A stretch of DNA of 64,000 nucleotides, from the NCBI RefSeq assembly GCF_001519065.1, contig NZ_KQ954257.1, positions 124,001 through 188,000 on the forward strand. The letters are read 5' to 3'. Origin of the DNA: Novosphingobium sp. FSW06-99 (GTDB lineage Bacteria; Pseudomonadota; Alphaproteobacteria; Sphingomonadales; Sphingomonadaceae). The notes under the pieces are model-generated. The model searched no databases and had not been told where the DNA came from. It saw nothing but the letters and a program-made list of their open reading frames with translations. Below, piece after piece: positions 1 to 9,333 of the stretch; positions within the stretch are counted from its first letter, which is position 1; every line of letters begins with the position of its first letter. Position numbers and translations under genes: made by a program.

Positions 1-1
1 A

Positions 2-550
2 TCCCACGCCCAGCAGCGGCTGGCCATCATCGTCGACAAGTATTTCTCACGCGCGCTCTCTTCGCAAGTCACGCTTGGCAAGGCCCCGCATGGCGGTTTC
101 AGATGCGATATCGTCACCCATGTTGCCCAGGGCCTGATCCTCAAAGGCAGCTCGATCGCGCAGGATGCGCACCAGGCGCTCGACCAGTCGGCGGAAAAGA
201 TCGACCGACAGCTCAGCCGCTACAAACGACGGATCAAGGATCGCCATGAAAACGCGCTCCACGCTCGCCGCCAGGACGATGCCAATTTCAACGGTTTTGC
301 AGGCGGTACCGAGGACGCGACTTATACCCTGTTCGCCGAAGCAGCCCCTGACGAGGAACCGGCGGATGCCCCGCTGGTGATCGCCGAAACGCGCGTCGAT
401 GTTCCCACTGCCACGGTGTCCGATGCGGTGATGATGCTCGATCTGCGCAACACCAATGCCCTGTTGTTCAAGAACGCCGGAACCGGCATACACAACATGG
501 TCTATCGGCGGGGTGATGGTTCGATCGGCTGGGTTGAGCCGCAGAAATAG
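2..550 (+). CDS. hpf: Ribosome hibernation-promoting factor, long form (5' end cut off by window)
   Basis: This protein binds 70S ribosomes at the decoding site and drives inactive 100S dimers in stationary phase. The open frame runs from base 2 to TAG at 548-550, leaving 182 visible residues. The first ~95 match the S30AE domain, including a basic helix (LSRYKRRIKDR, ~71-81). A variable linker follows (~95-125). The C-terminal ~57 residues (from ~APLVIAETR) are the dimerisation domain of long HPF, with the typical MMLDLRNTNALLFKNAGTG block near 144-162. Only a short N-terminal stretch is missing, judged from the family length. ptsN follows, which is the usual rpoN-hpf-ptsN order; rpoN should lie just left of the window. 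Identity is secure. Confidence 0.93.
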   Translation, partial: SHAQQRLAIIVDKYFSRALSSQVTLGKAPHGGFRCDIVTHVAQGLILKGSSIAQDAHQALDQSAEKIDRQLSRYKRRIKDRHENALHARRQDDANFNGFAGGTEDATYTLFAEAAPDEEPADAPLVIAETRVDVPTATVSDAVMMLDLRNTNALLFKNAGTGIHNMVYRRGDGSIGWVEPQK

Positions 551-560
551 ATCGCCCGAT

Positions 561-593
561 GCGGCCCCGCCCGGCCAGTACCGGCGGGGCCGC
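561..593 (+). terminator. GC-rich hairpin after hpf
   Basis: A perfect 11-bp stem (GCGGCCCCGCC / GGCGGGGCCGC) with an 11-base loop starts 10 bases after the hpf stop and is followed by AATTTC. The T-run is weak, so this could be a leaky terminator or an mRNA 3' end stabiliser that partly separates hpf from ptsN. Confidence 0.55.
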
Positions 594-710
594 AATTTCG
601 TCGCAGCAAGATCCCACTACGCCAATCGACCCTTGCACGCGGTTGAAATCAGGCGCATGGCGCCTCCAACGTGACGGTGGCCTTACCAGACCGATGGTAT
701 CAATTTGGCG

Positions 711-1172
711 ATGAGCGCGCTTTTTTCTATTGATCAACAGGCTGTTCGCGTGATCCGCGCGGAATCCAAAGCACAGATCCTGTCTGTGCTGGCGCAGTGT
801 TTTGCGTCGGTCTATGGGCTCGACCCGGGCCATGTGCTGGACCGCATTCTCGAACGCGAGGCGCTGGGCAGCACCGGTTTCGGACGCGGTGTGGCGATAC
901 CCCATGCCCGGATCGACGGTCTGACCCGCCCCGTGGCGGTGTTTCTGCGATTGGAAGGCCCGGTGGAATTTGCCGCCGCCGACGGCATGCCGGTCGATTG
1001 CGTGTTTGGCCTGCTGTCGCCCGATCAGGCAGGCGTGGCGCATCTGCAGGCACTGGCGGCGATTTCGCGGCTGATGCGCGATGATCGCATGCACAGCCGC
1101 CTGCTGGCCGCGCCCGACGCGGATTCGCTGTTTGCCCTGCTGGTCAACGTCATCGACCGCGACGCCGCCTGA
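711..1172 (+). CDS. ptsN: PTS IIA-like nitrogen regulatory protein PtsN (EIIA-Ntr)
   Basis: Terminal phospho-acceptor of the nitrogen-type PTS (PtsP, NPr, PtsN), a regulatory relay with no sugar transport. The protein is 153 residues, the usual size. The phosphorylated histidine is in GVAIPHARIDG (H65 from this start), preceded by the family pattern RE-x-LGSTGFG. The fold extends to the C-terminal helices (ALAAISRLMRD and beyond). Start: ATG 711 is preceded by an in-frame TTG at 705 and neither has a strong ribosome site, so the N-terminus is uncertain by two residues. It follows hpf, as in most proteobacteria. Its cognate enzyme I (ptsP) is at 22107; no HPr/NPr gene is in this window. Confidence 0.92.
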   Translation: MSALFSIDQQAVRVIRAESKAQILSVLAQCFASVYGLDPGHVLDRILEREALGSTGFGRGVAIPHARIDGLTRPVAVFLRLEGPVEFAAADGMPVDCVFGLLSPDQAGVAHLQALAAISRLMRDDRMHSRLLAAPDADSLFALLVNVIDRDAA

Positions 1173-1180
1173 TCATCGCG

Positions 1181-1516
1181 ATGGAACCGGCGCGTCTGCC
1201 CGCCTCGCTCGAAGTATCGGGACTCGTCCGGCGCACCCAGGCCGCCGGTGGATTTGCGATGGTGCTGCATAAAGGTGAGCCCGACGCCGGGACCATTCTG
1301 GTGGTTGCGGTCGATCGCGCAGGGTTGGGCACGTTGTATGAACGCCTGCCTGATCCTGCCGGACCGCGCCGCTGGACCGCCGTTCGCACACAACAGGCCG
1401 ACTCGCGCAGCGACTTTGACGCGTACCTCGATCGGCGCGCAACGCTTGATCGCGACGTGTGGATCGTTGAACTGACCATCGCGGATGTTGAACGGTCCAT
1501 CCTGAACCAGGGGTGA
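1181..1516 (+). CDS. DUF1491 family protein
   Basis: A 111-residue cytosolic protein of unknown function that matches DUF1491, a family largely confined to alphaproteobacteria. Recognisable blocks are LEVSGLVRRTQAAGGFA near the N-terminus, the GEPDAGTILVV strand, LYERLPDP in the middle, and the C-terminal RDVWIVELTIADVER. There is no signal peptide or membrane segment. It starts 8 bases after ptsN, so it probably shares the hpf-ptsN transcript. No reaction can be assigned from sequence. The family call is good; the role is unknown. Confidence 0.85.
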   Translation: MEPARLPASLEVSGLVRRTQAAGGFAMVLHKGEPDAGTILVVAVDRAGLGTLYERLPDPAGPRRWTAVRTQQADSRSDFDAYLDRRATLDRDVWIVELTIADVERSILNQG

Positions 1517-1749
1517 CTGACCGACCGAAAGGTTGACTCCACCGTTCCTGCCCATAAAGGCCAAGGCTTCCGCTGTTGCGTAGGCGGCGACGATCGGCAC
1601 CAGGCCGCATCGCGCTAGCACGCAGACGGGGGGCAGACGGCCTGGAACTTGGCAGGGGATGGGTGAAGCGTTGGCACAGGCTGCCGTCGTATTCACGAAA
1701 CCCGTGATCAAACCATGTCCCGACGCTCACCGCCGAATTTGGATAGAGT

Positions 1750-2430
1750 GTGAGTTTTTCCGTTCGTTTGGCCACGGTTTTCAGCCTGGCCGTGACCCTG
1801 AGTTTCGCGGTGTTTGGTACGTCCGGTGCCAAAGCCCACCCGCAAGACCTGCAAATGCAGGTACAAGATGCGCAAGTCCCCCAGATCGGGACGCCATCTC
1901 CGGTCTCCTCGCAGACTGCAACATCCACCGACGCCGCCCAGATTTCCGTGCAGCCGTTGCATGATGCAACGATCGATCCGGCGCTTGGCGCGGATGCAGA
2001 AATCAGCCGCTGGTCGGCTGCCTCGCTGGAAGAGCTGGTTGATCTGGTCCCGGTGCCCGCCACCGTGTCGCCCGAGATCAATTGCCTGGCAGGGGCGATC
2101 TATTTCGAGGCCAAAAGCGAAAGCCTGGCCGGACAACTGGCGGTTGGCCGCGTGATCGTCGCGCGCACGACTTCGGGCCGGTTTCCCAGCTCGTATTGCG
2201 GGGTGGTGTTTCAGCACTCGCAATTCTCGTTCATCCACGGCGGCGCGATGCCGAGCATCGACCGGTCGAGCGCTACCTGGCACCAGGTCATCAAGATCGC
2301 GCTGATCGCCGATCGCGGCGCCTGGAAAAGCCCGGCCGAAGGCGCGCTGTTCTTCCACGCCGCGCGCGTCGGGCCGGTGGCCGGCAAGACCCGCGTTGCG
2401 CGGATCGACAATCACGTGTTCTATCGCTGA
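1750..2430 (+). CDS. Exported cell wall hydrolase, SleB/CwlJ family
   Basis: Predicted peptidoglycan hydrolase acting in the periplasm; the family includes spore-cortex lytic enzymes, but gram-negative members probably remodel ordinary murein. The 226-residue product has an N-terminal signal or anchor (~5-30, ending near SGAKA), a low-complexity linker, and a hydrolase_2 domain (~115-226). That domain shows EINCLAGAIYFEAKSES, whose glutamates are the likely catalytic residues, then VGRVIVAR and the C-terminal NHVFY. The start is GTG 1750; no better in-frame start with a signal peptide is visible. It lies 233 bases after DUF1491, so it probably has its own promoter, and it converges on the thioesterase. 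Confidence 0.85.
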   Translation: MSFSVRLATVFSLAVTLSFAVFGTSGAKAHPQDLQMQVQDAQVPQIGTPSPVSSQTATSTDAAQISVQPLHDATIDPALGADAEISRWSAASLEELVDLVPVPATVSPEINCLAGAIYFEAKSESLAGQLAVGRVIVARTTSGRFPSSYCGVVFQHSQFSFIHGGAMPSIDRSSATWHQVIKIALIADRGAWKSPAEGALFFHAARVGPVAGKTRVARIDNHVFYR

Positions 2431-2455
2431 TCGATCGACCGTTTGACGATCGTTG

Positions 2456-2484
2456 CGGCCGCTGCACCCCCGGTGCGGCGGCCG
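2456..2484. terminator. Hairpin between convergent genes
   Basis: CGGCCGCTGCACC and GGTGCGGCGGCCG form a 13-bp stem (one G-T pair) around a CCC loop. It lies between the SleB-type stop (2430) and the thioesterase stop (2489). Without a clear T-run on either strand it is only a probable bidirectional end signal. Confidence 0.45.
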
Positions 2485-2488
2485 TGCG

Positions 2489-3325
2489 CTATTTGCGGCG
2501 GCTGTTGGCGATGGCCGAGACCACGATCACGCCCAGCGGCCCTGCGATATCATGGATTGCGGCCTGACCCACCGCCACGCCATTGGCAGAGCTGTGACCG
2601 GTCAGTTCATAGCCCAGCCATTCGCCCTGCGGCTGGCGGTGCAAATGGATGGTGAAGTCGGTGTTGACGAAATCGATGCCGGATTCACTGCTGTGCGTCA
2701 GCGGGCTGGCGAAATCGGCGGTGGTGACCAGCATCAGGAAAGGGCTGAGCGGGTGCCCCGCGACCACTTCCATCCCGACCTTGAGCCAGGCCTGGCGCGC
2801 CGCGGCCGGGGCCAATTGACCCAGCACCGGAGGATTGCCCTGACCGCCGCCGCCGGGGGGTGATGCCCGGTTGAAACGCGGGTGGTCTGCCGGGATCGGG
2901 CGCATGTCCCACCGCCAGTGCGCTTGCGCGGGCAGGGTGTCGGGATGGGGCGCGGGCCAGCCCGGGCTCTGCCATACCGGATTGTCGGGTTGCGTGCCCT
3001 TGCGCACGATCTGGCACAGCGCACGCGTCTGCAACCGCCCATCGGCGATAAGCCGCGCCTCGACCAATCGCAGCCGCCCGCTTTCATGCAGCACTTCGGT
3101 GATGACCGTAAGCGGGGCGGCGGGCGGCATGCGTACCATGTCGATCGACAGGCGCACCGGCACCCAGTCGGGCGCGCAGAAATCGCGTTCGATGACAAAG
3201 CCCAGCAAAGACGCTGCGGCTGCCCCGCTCAATGTGTTGGCCTGCCAATAGCCGTGCGCGGCCCGCGTCGGGATGAACGCGTCGCCTTCGGCAACAAAGA
3301 AATGGTCGGGGCGTGGCTCGGTCAC
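2489..3325 (-). CDS. Thioesterase family protein (double hotdog)
   Basis: A probable acyl-CoA thioesterase of the two-hotdog type. Near the N-terminus [21 protein letters not shown] matches the entry to the first hotdog. The second half contains [26 protein letters not shown], typical of the second domain, and the end is [15 protein letters not shown]. The specific acyl substrate cannot be read from sequence. I chose GTG 3325 because GAGAAGG sits 5 bases upstream; GTG 3331 and a longer form reaching into purH are less likely. It begins 10 bases after the purH stop and is the last gene of the rpe-heparinase-purH transcript, ending before a hairpin at 2456-2484. No obvious link to purine synthesis. 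Confidence 0.8.
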   Translation of the reverse strand: MTEPRPDHFFVAEGDAFIPTRAAHGYWQANTLSGAAAASLLGFVIERDFCAPDWVPVRLSIDMVRMPPAAPLTVITEVLHESGRLRLVEARLIADGRLQTRALCQIVRKGTQPDNPVWQSPGWPAPHPDTLPAQAHWRWDMRPIPADHPRFNRASPPGGGGQGNPPVLGQLAPAAARQAWLKVGMEVVAGHPLSPFLMLVTTADFASPLTHSSESGIDFVNTDFTIHLHRQPQGEWLGYELTGHSSANGVAVGQAAIHDIAGPLGVIVVSAIANSRRK

Positions 3326-3335
3326 GGGCACCTTC

Positions 3336-4925
3336 TCAATGCCGGAAATGGCGCATCCCGGTAAACACCATGGCCAGGCCGGCCGCATCGGCGGCCTTGA
3401 TCACGTCTTCATCGCGGATCGATCCGCCCGGCTGGATGACGCAAGTCGCGCCTGCCTCGACCGCGGCCAGCAGCCCATCGGCAAACGGGAAGAACGCATC
3501 CGATGCGACCGCTGAACCGACCGTGCGCGGCTGATCCCAGCCATGGGTTTCGGCGGCTTCTAGCGCCTTGGCTGCCGCAATCCGTGACGAATCGCGGCGA
3601 TTCATCTGGCCTGCGCCAATCCCGGCGGTCACCCCGTTGCGGGCATAGACGATCGCGTTCGATTTGACGTGCTTGGCCACGGTCCAGGCAAACAGTGCGT
3701 CGGCAAGTTCGCTGGCGCTCGGCGCGCGCTGCGTCACCACTTTCAGATCGGCGGGATCGATGCGCCCGTTGTCGCGATCCTGCACGAGCAGGCCCCCGGC
3801 AATCGGTACCGTAATCAGCCCGCTACGCGATGCCTGCGGCAGGCCGGGGAGAATCAGCAGGCGCAAGTTCTTCTTGCGCGCAAACACCGCGCGCGCCGCC
3901 TCGTCGGCACCGGGGGCAACCACCACCTCGGTAAAGATCGCGGCGATCGCCTCGGCGGTCGGGCCGTCGAGCGGTGTGTTGGTTGCGACGATCCCGCCGA
4001 ATGCCGAAACCGAGTCGCAGGCAAGCGCTGCCTGCCACGCTTCGAGCAGGGTGGATGCCGTCGCCACACCGCAAGGGTTGGCGTGCTTGACGATCACCAC
4101 GGTCGGGCCCGCGCCCGAAAATTCGGCAATCAGTTCGATCGCGGCATTGGCGTCGTTGTAATTGTTGTAGGACAGTTCCTTGCCCTGGATCTGTTCGGCC
4201 TGAGGCAGCCCGATCACCTCGGTCTGGCGCGGCACATAGAGCGCCGCGCTCTGGTGCGGGTTTTCGCCATAGCGCAACGTGGTCACCAGCCGGTGGGCCT
4301 GGGTCAGCGTGGCAGGGAAATGGTCGCCCTGATCGACCGTGGCAAACCACGTGGCGATGGCCGCGTCATAGGCGGCGGTGGCGGCATAGGCCTTGGCGGC
4401 AAGCTTGCGACGAAACGCCAGCGTTGTCGCACCACCGGTCGCGGTCAGTTCGCCAATCAGCCCGGCATAGTCCGCCGGATCGGTGACGATCGCCACGAAC
4501 TGGTGGTTCTTGGCCGCGGAGCGAACCATCGAGGGCCCGCCGATGTCGATATTCTCGATCACGTCGTCACGCGCGGCGCCGCGCGCCACGGTCGCCTCGA
4601 ACGGATAAAGGTTGACGACCACCAGATCGATCGCGCCGATCGCGTGCTCGGCCATTGCGGCGGCATGTTCGGCATTGTCGCGTACCGCCAGCAGCCCGCC
4701 GTGGACTTTGGGATGCAGGGTCTTGACCCGGCCATCCATCATTTCGGGAAACCCGGTCAGTTCGGCAATGTCGCGCACGACCAGCCCGGCTTCGCGCAGG
4801 GCAGAGGCCGTGCCGCCGGTCGAAACCAGTTCGACGCCTTGCGCCGCCAGGGCGCGGCCCAGATCGGCCAGACCGCTCTTGTCGGACACTGAAAGCAGCG
4901 CCCGCTTGATCATCACTTCACTCAA
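3336..4925 (-). CDS. purH: Bifunctional AICAR formyltransferase / IMP cyclohydrolase
   Basis: Catalyses the last two steps of IMP synthesis: formylation of AICAR by 10-formyltetrahydrofolate, then ring closure. The 529-residue length is normal. The N-terminal MGS-like cyclohydrolase domain (~5-150) has STGGT (35-39) and [14 protein letters not shown] (64-77). The formyltransferase domain carries LRYGENPHQ (217-225), LSYNNYND and the catalytic KHANPCG (K280, H281). The TTG start at 4925 gives [18 protein letters not shown], which matches the family's usual N-terminus; an in-frame ATG at 4913 would remove four residues. It lies 15 bases after the heparinase-like gene, within the leftward operon. 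Confidence 0.96.
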   Translation of the reverse strand: MSEVMIKRALLSVSDKSGLADLGRALAAQGVELVSTGGTASALREAGLVVRDIAELTGFPEMMDGRVKTLHPKVHGGLLAVRDNAEHAAAMAEHAIGAIDLVVVNLYPFEATVARGAARDDVIENIDIGGPSMVRSAAKNHQFVAIVTDPADYAGLIGELTATGGATTLAFRRKLAAKAYAATAAYDAAIATWFATVDQGDHFPATLTQAHRLVTTLRYGENPHQSAALYVPRQTEVIGLPQAEQIQGKELSYNNYNDANAAIELIAEFSGAGPTVVIVKHANPCGVATASTLLEAWQAALACDSVSAFGGIVATNTPLDGPTAEAIAAIFTEVVVAPGADEAARAVFARKKNLRLLILPGLPQASRSGLITVPIAGGLLVQDRDNGRIDPADLKVVTQRAPSASELADALFAWTVAKHVKSNAIVYARNGVTAGIGAGQMNRRDSSRIAAAKALEAAETHGWDQPRTVGSAVASDAFFPFADGLLAAVEAGATCVIQPGGSIRDEDVIKAADAAGLAMVFTGMRHFRH

Positions 4926-4940
4926 GACAGTTTTCCCAGT

Positions 4941-6836
4941 TCAACGCATCTTTTTGAGCAGCCACGAGAATGTCTCTCCGCTGCGGGGCACTTTGGCGGT
5001 GATCACCAACTGGCGCGTGGCCATTGGGCGGCCCTGGCCATCGGCCCACAGGCTTTCCTCGATCACCACCTGGTCACGACCGGACCGGAATTGCCACAGG
5101 CTGCCATCGGGCAGGGCCAGCGTCACGCCAAGTCCATCGCGTCCTTGGGCCAGCTCGATATGCGGGCCGAGGTGAAAGCGCAAGATCACCCCGATGGTGC
5201 CGCGCTTGCCCTTGCGCCCGGCGGGAACCAGGCAATCTTCGCCGCGCAGTTCGGTGCCGTCATCGCGCGCGATCAGGATCCGGCGGTGGGTCAGGCCATA
5301 CCGCGCGACATAGCCGTTGTGGCTGGCTTCCAGCCGGGTGGCGCCGCCGCCAGGGCCATCCCCGGCCACGCTGCGGCGGTCAAAATCAACCTCGGACACC
5401 CCGGTGCCCAGTTTGCCGTTGATCAGCACGGCGGTCGAATTGAAATCGTCGATGGTCAACGTCGAATGCGCCGCCGTGGCGCGCAGCCCTTGCGCCAGAC
5501 GCACCGGGATCAGCCCCCCGGCGCAGGCCCCGCCGCCGCAATTGACAATGATCCGTTCGCCCGCGTGGCTGAATTCGAACGCCAGTGTCGAGGCGCTGCC
5601 GTCGCGGGCATGGCGCGACACCGGCGGGGGCGCCGCATCGAACAACAGGATCGAGCGGCGTGCGGCCACGCGCTGGTAACCCCACTGGCGCGCCTCTCGC
5701 AAGGGGCGGGTGCGCACGCCGGTCGCGCGGATCAATGCATCGATACGTGCCGCGGGCATGGCATGCGCGCCCTGCCAGGCCGCCAGCCCGCCATCGCTGT
5801 GCAGCACCGCCAGCAGGGGCGGCACCAGCAGCGCCAGGATCGTGTCGATCTGGCTCGGCGGTTCGGCACGCACCGCGCCATAGCACGCACGCAGCCGCAC
5901 CAGCAGCTCGATCGCCTCGATCTGGCACAGCGGGCTGCGTGACAGCACGCCGCCATCATCGCCGACCAGATCCCCCAGTGCGCGGATCAGCCCCGCCTCG
6001 CCATAAAGCTGCCGCGCGCGGCCATCGGCCAGCAGCAGCCCGGCGGCGGTGATCGCGGTCCAGCCTGCCACTTCGGCCAGCTTGTCCTCGGCGCGGCCGA
6101 CATTGCGGTCGAGCCAGGCGGCGGTGGTTTCCACCGCGTGGAGCGCGCGATTGCGGAATTTGCGATCCTGTCCCGACAGGATCAACGGAGCATGGATCAG
6201 CCAGTTGAGCAGGCGATGCCCGACATTGCCGACATCCCAGGCGGGCGTGGCATCGGGGCGCGGATTGGCGGTGAGCCAGCGCCCGAGAATGCGCTCGGCC
6301 ACGGCGGTGCATTGCGGCCGCGCGGCGCAGGCTTCGAGATCGGACAGCCAGGCAAAGCCGTGGACCAGCCGTTCGAGCGGAGGCGCCAGCCGGGGGCCGG
6401 TGAATTCGACATCGGCGATCGGCGCCTTGAGCCCGTGGAGCAGAAAATGCCCGGCGCGCAACGCGGTACCGGCGGCGGGTTCGCCGGGCAGGGGATTGGC
6501 CACTGTCGCGGTCAGGCGCGGCGCGGTGCGTTTCGCAAACGGGTTGAGCGCGCGCGGGCTCGTGCCAAAGCGATAGGCCAGGCGGATAAGGCGTTCGCCG
6601 GCGCTGACTTGCGGCGGCGAAAAATCGGCCAGTGCCAGCGCCCGTCCCGGTTCGATCACGCCAGGTTCGATCATCCCCGCGTCGACGGCATCGGCGTCAA
6701 AGCGCAGTTCGACCTGGTCGGCGTGATGGTCGGCCGACCGGCCCAACGGGATCGCCATGCGACGGTCGGACCCGGCTGCTTCGGCAGCGTTATGGTCGGA
6801 TGACGCGGGGGCGATGGTCAGGCCGGGGCGATTCAT
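4941..6836 (-). CDS. Heparinase II/III family protein
   Basis: A 631-residue protein with the heparinase II/III layout: an alpha-helical toroid (~90-370, with DVGNVGHRLLNWLIH and NRNVGR-like blocks) followed by a beta-rich domain (~400-630) containing EFSHAGERIIVNCGG, AAHSTLTIDDFNSTAVL and a C-terminal WLLKKMR. Family members are polysaccharide lyases acting on uronate-containing glycans. I see no signal peptide, so a cytosolic or otherwise exported role remains open, and the substrate is unknown. It sits 5 bases after rpe and 15 bases before purH, so it is cotranscribed with them. The pairing is odd on metabolic grounds but the spacing is tight. Confidence 0.82.
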   Translation of the reverse strand: MNRPGLTIAPASSDHNAAEAAGSDRRMAIPLGRSADHHADQVELRFDADAVDAGMIEPGVIEPGRALALADFSPPQVSAGERLIRLAYRFGTSPRALNPFAKRTAPRLTATVANPLPGEPAAGTALRAGHFLLHGLKAPIADVEFTGPRLAPPLERLVHGFAWLSDLEACAARPQCTAVAERILGRWLTANPRPDATPAWDVGNVGHRLLNWLIHAPLILSGQDRKFRNRALHAVETTAAWLDRNVGRAEDKLAEVAGWTAITAAGLLLADGRARQLYGEAGLIRALGDLVGDDGGVLSRSPLCQIEAIELLVRLRACYGAVRAEPPSQIDTILALLVPPLLAVLHSDGGLAAWQGAHAMPAARIDALIRATGVRTRPLREARQWGYQRVAARRSILLFDAAPPPVSRHARDGSASTLAFEFSHAGERIIVNCGGGACAGGLIPVRLAQGLRATAAHSTLTIDDFNSTAVLINGKLGTGVSEVDFDRRSVAGDGPGGGATRLEASHNGYVARYGLTHRRILIARDDGTELRGEDCLVPAGRKGKRGTIGVILRFHLGPHIELAQGRDGLGVTLALPDGSLWQFRSGRDQVVIEESLWADGQGRPMATRQLVITAKVPRSGETFSWLLKKMR

Positions 6837-6841
6837 GGGGT

Positions 6842-7543
6842 TCAGCCGGTTCCCTTCAGCGCGGCGATATTGGCGGCATACTGCGCCGGTCCTCCGCGAA
6901 ACGACGCCGTGCCCGCCACCAGCACGTCGGCCCCGGCGGCGACACAGGCCCCGGCGGTGGTCAGATCGACGCCTCCGTCGACTTCGAGGTGGATCGGTCG
7001 ACCGGTCTTGTCGATCATCTTGCGGATCGCCTCGATCTTGCGCAACTGGCTGGAAATGAAGCGTTGACCGCCAAATCCGGGGTTGACGCTCATCACCAGC
7101 ACCAGATCGACATCGTCGATCAGGTAATCGAGCATTTTGGCAGGGGTGCCCGGATTGAGCACAACCCCGGCCCGTTTGCCCAGCGCCTTGATCGCCTGCA
7201 CCGTGCGGTGGATATGCGGCCCGGCCTCGGGGTGCACGGTGATGATATCGGCCCCGGCGGCGGCGAACGCTTCCAGATAGACGTCGACCGGCGAAATCAT
7301 CAGATGGACGTCGAACGGCTTGGCGGTGTGTGGGCGCAGCGCCTTGACCACGGCGGGGCCGATCGTGATATTGGGCACGAAATGGCCGTCCATCACATCG
7401 ATATGGATCCAGTCGGCACCAGCCTCGTCGATCGCACGGATTTCCTCGCCCAGCCGGGCGAAATCGGCGGACAGAATGGATGGCGATATCAGTGGCGCGT
7501 CGGGCGTCGGTCTTGCCAATGCCTTGGCCAATGGATCAGTCAT
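6842..7543 (-). CDS. rpe: Ribulose-phosphate 3-epimerase
   Basis: Interconverts ribulose 5-phosphate and xylulose 5-phosphate in the pentose phosphate pathway, which supplies PRPP for the purine step encoded downstream. It is a TIM barrel of about 233 residues. Metal ligands and catalytic aspartates are in [17 protein letters not shown] and LEVDGGV, and the phosphate loop is in [11 protein letters not shown] and the C-terminal AGTASF. I start it at ATG 7543 (MTDPLAK). ATG 7561 and an upstream extension are possible, but the extension resembles noncoding sequence. It is the first gene of the leftward rpe, heparinase-like, purH, thioesterase operon. Confidence 0.94.
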   Translation of the reverse strand: MTDPLAKALARPTPDAPLISPSILSADFARLGEEIRAIDEAGADWIHIDVMDGHFVPNITIGPAVVKALRPHTAKPFDVHLMISPVDVYLEAFAAAGADIITVHPEAGPHIHRTVQAIKALGKRAGVVLNPGTPAKMLDYLIDDVDLVLVMSVNPGFGGQRFISSQLRKIEAIRKMIDKTGRPIHLEVDGGVDLTTAGACVAAGADVLVAGTASFRGGPAQYAANIAALKGTG

Positions 7544-7873
7544 TGCGGCAACCCGGTCCATGCGAAGCGCCACAGGAACAGTGGCGACGATGGGCATTCC
7601 TGCCCGAGCGCGCTTGCGATGCAATCAGCCCGGACTTGCCCGATTCCTGCCGATAGCCATGCCGCCCGTCCGCCACAAGCGGTGTCTGCCGCGTTTTCCA
7701 CACGCCCGGCCCGCGATTGTCCGGTTTCGGGCCGAACCGTGCGAATTTATTCTGCCCGTTGTGGTGCAATTGTCTTGGCCGCGCGACAAATTGGCGCGCC
7801 GACAGCACCTTGCGTGCCGCGCGCGTTTGTCGCATGCGCTAAATTCGATTCAACAGTCAGGCCCGCCACTGCA
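7544..7873. other. Intergenic region between divergent genes
   Basis: About 330 bases separate the rpe start from the DUF2141 start. An open frame on the + strand crosses it into DUF2141, but it lies antisense to rpe and has no family similarity. The segment presumably holds the promoters of both directions. A rather AT-rich patch (GAATTTATTCTG, about 7743) and a near-inverted AATTGTC/GACAAATT pair (about 7769-7795) are the only notable sequences. I can define no site with confidence. Confidence 0.4.
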
Positions 7874-8365
7874 ATGCGTTTCCCCGTACGGATCTCCAGC
7901 CTCGCCATGATCTTCGCGACGGCGCTGGCCGCACCGCTGGCCGCAACCCCGGCGCTGGCCGCGCCGCCGTGCCTCGGCCCGCAGAGCAATGTGTGGATCA
8001 CCGTCACGGTCGATGGCCTGCGCAACGCCAACGGGCAAGTGACGACGACGGTCTATCCCGACAATCCCGACCGGTTCCTGGTCAAGAACGGGTCGCTCTA
8101 TGTCGTGCGCACGCCGACCGTGGCAGGCGCGACGAAGTTCTGCGTGTTCGTGCCGCAGACCGGGGTCTATGCGCTGGCGGTCTATCATGACGAGGATATG
8201 TCGGGCACGATCAACCGGTCGGGCGTGCTGGGTATTCCCACCGAAGGTTACGGCTTTTCCAACAACCCGCCGACGTTGGCCAGCCTGCCGACGTTCCGTT
8301 CGGTGCGAATCGCGATACCGCGCACCAATCTGGCCACGACGATCCATCTGAAATACCCCGACTGA
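7874..8365 (+). CDS. DUF2141 domain-containing exported protein
   Basis: A 163-residue secreted protein. The signal peptide covers residues 1 to ~29 (RISSLAMIFATALAAPLAA then TPALAA). The mature part is a DUF2141 beta-sandwich: WITVTVDGLRNANGQV, then KFCVFVPQTGVYALAVYHDEDMSG, then a Gly/Asn-rich end with GIPTEGYGFSNNP. The DxDxSGxxN-like stretch could bind calcium, which is inference. The function of the family is unknown; members are periplasmic or surface exposed. Start ATG 7874 is chosen because it gives an intact signal peptide. It may be cotranscribed with the dehydrogenase 17 bases downstream, though their roles are not obviously linked. Confidence 0.82.
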   Translation: MRFPVRISSLAMIFATALAAPLAATPALAAPPCLGPQSNVWITVTVDGLRNANGQVTTTVYPDNPDRFLVKNGSLYVVRTPTVAGATKFCVFVPQTGVYALAVYHDEDMSGTINRSGVLGIPTEGYGFSNNPPTLASLPTFRSVRIAIPRTNLATTIHLKYPD

Positions 8366-8382
8366 GCGGCGCACCAGGTCCT

Positions 8383-9333
8383 GTGAGCGATCCTGCCCGC
8401 CCCGACATCCTGGTCGCCGCACCCTTGCCGGCATTCACCATGGATGTGCTGGAGGCGCGGTTCACCGTACACAAGCTGTGGCAGGGCGTGGCACCCGCCG
8501 ATCTGGCGCGCGTGCGCGGCATGGCCGCCAGCACTCTGGCAGGACCGGTGGGCGAGGCGCTGTTTGCGCAGATCCCGGGGCTGGAAATCGTTGCCAATTT
8601 CGGTGTCGGCTATGACAACATCGATATGGCGGCGGCGGTTGCCCGCCATCTGGTTGTGACCAACACCGCAGGCGTGCTCGACGAGGAAGTGGCCGATCTG
8701 ACTGTGGGGCTGTTGTTGGCCACCGTGCGCCGGATTCCTGCGGCGGAACGGTATGTGCGCGACGGTCTGTGGCCCGGCGGCGGCTTTGCCCTGTCACCCT
8801 CGTTGCGCGGGCGCCGGGTCGGCATCGTTGGTCTTGGCGGCATTGGCAAAGCGGTGGCGCGGCGGCTGGCCGGGTTTGCGGTCGACATTGCCTGGTATGG
8901 CCGCAGTGAACAGCCCGATGTCGCCTGGCCGCGCTATCCTTCGGTCGAAGCGCTCGCTGCGGCCTGCGATGTGCTGATCGTGATCGTGCCCGGTGGCGCG
9001 GCCACGCGCCACCTGATCGATGCACGCGTGCTGGCCGCGCTTGGCCCCGATGGGGTGCTGATCAACGTGGCGCGCGGCAGCGTGGTCGACGAAGCCGCGC
9101 TGATCGAGGCGTTGCAGGCGCGCACCATTCTGGCCGCCGGGCTCGACGTGTTCGAACACGAACCGCATGTGCCGCAGGCCTTGCTGGCCTGCGACAACGC
9201 GGTGGTGTTGCCGCATATCGGATCGGCATCGCTCGTCACGCGTCAGGCCATGGGCCGAATGATGGCCGACAACCTGACCGCGTGGTTCACCACCGGCCGC
9301 GCGCTGACCCCGGTGCCCGAAACGCGCTATTAG
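8383..9333 (+). CDS. D-2-hydroxyacid dehydrogenase (glyoxylate/hydroxypyruvate reductase type)
   Basis: NAD(P)H-dependent reductase of 2-oxoacids, of the D-isomer-specific family, 316 residues. The catalytic domain (1-~100) and the inserted nucleotide domain (~100-285) are both complete. The Rossmann motif is GIVGLGGIGKAVARRL. The catalytic triad is Arg in NVARGSVVDE, Glu in GLDVFEHEP and His in VVLPHIGSAS. The likely substrates are glyoxylate or hydroxypyruvate, but specificity cannot be read with certainty. The start is GTG 8383. Its stop overlaps by 4 bases the stop of the convergent nucleotidyltransferase. Confidence 0.9.
   Translation: MSDPARPDILVAAPLPAFTMDVLEARFTVHKLWQGVAPADLARVRGMAASTLAGPVGEALFAQIPGLEIVANFGVGYDNIDMAAAVARHLVVTNTAGVLDEEVADLTVGLLLATVRRIPAAERYVRDGLWPGGGFALSPSLRGRRVGIVGLGGIGKAVARRLAGFAVDIAWYGRSEQPDVAWPRYPSVEALAAACDVLIVIVPGGAATRHLIDARVLAALGPDGVLINVARGSVVDEAALIEALQARTILAAGLDVFEHEPHVPQALLACDNAVVLPHIGSASLVTRQAMGRMMADNLTAWFTTGRALTPVPETRY

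Noticed and set aside
6632..7873. Long N-terminal extension of the DUF2141 open frame
   Set aside because: It crosses rpe and the heparinase-like gene on the opposite strand; only the part from ATG 7874 has a signal peptide and a family domain.
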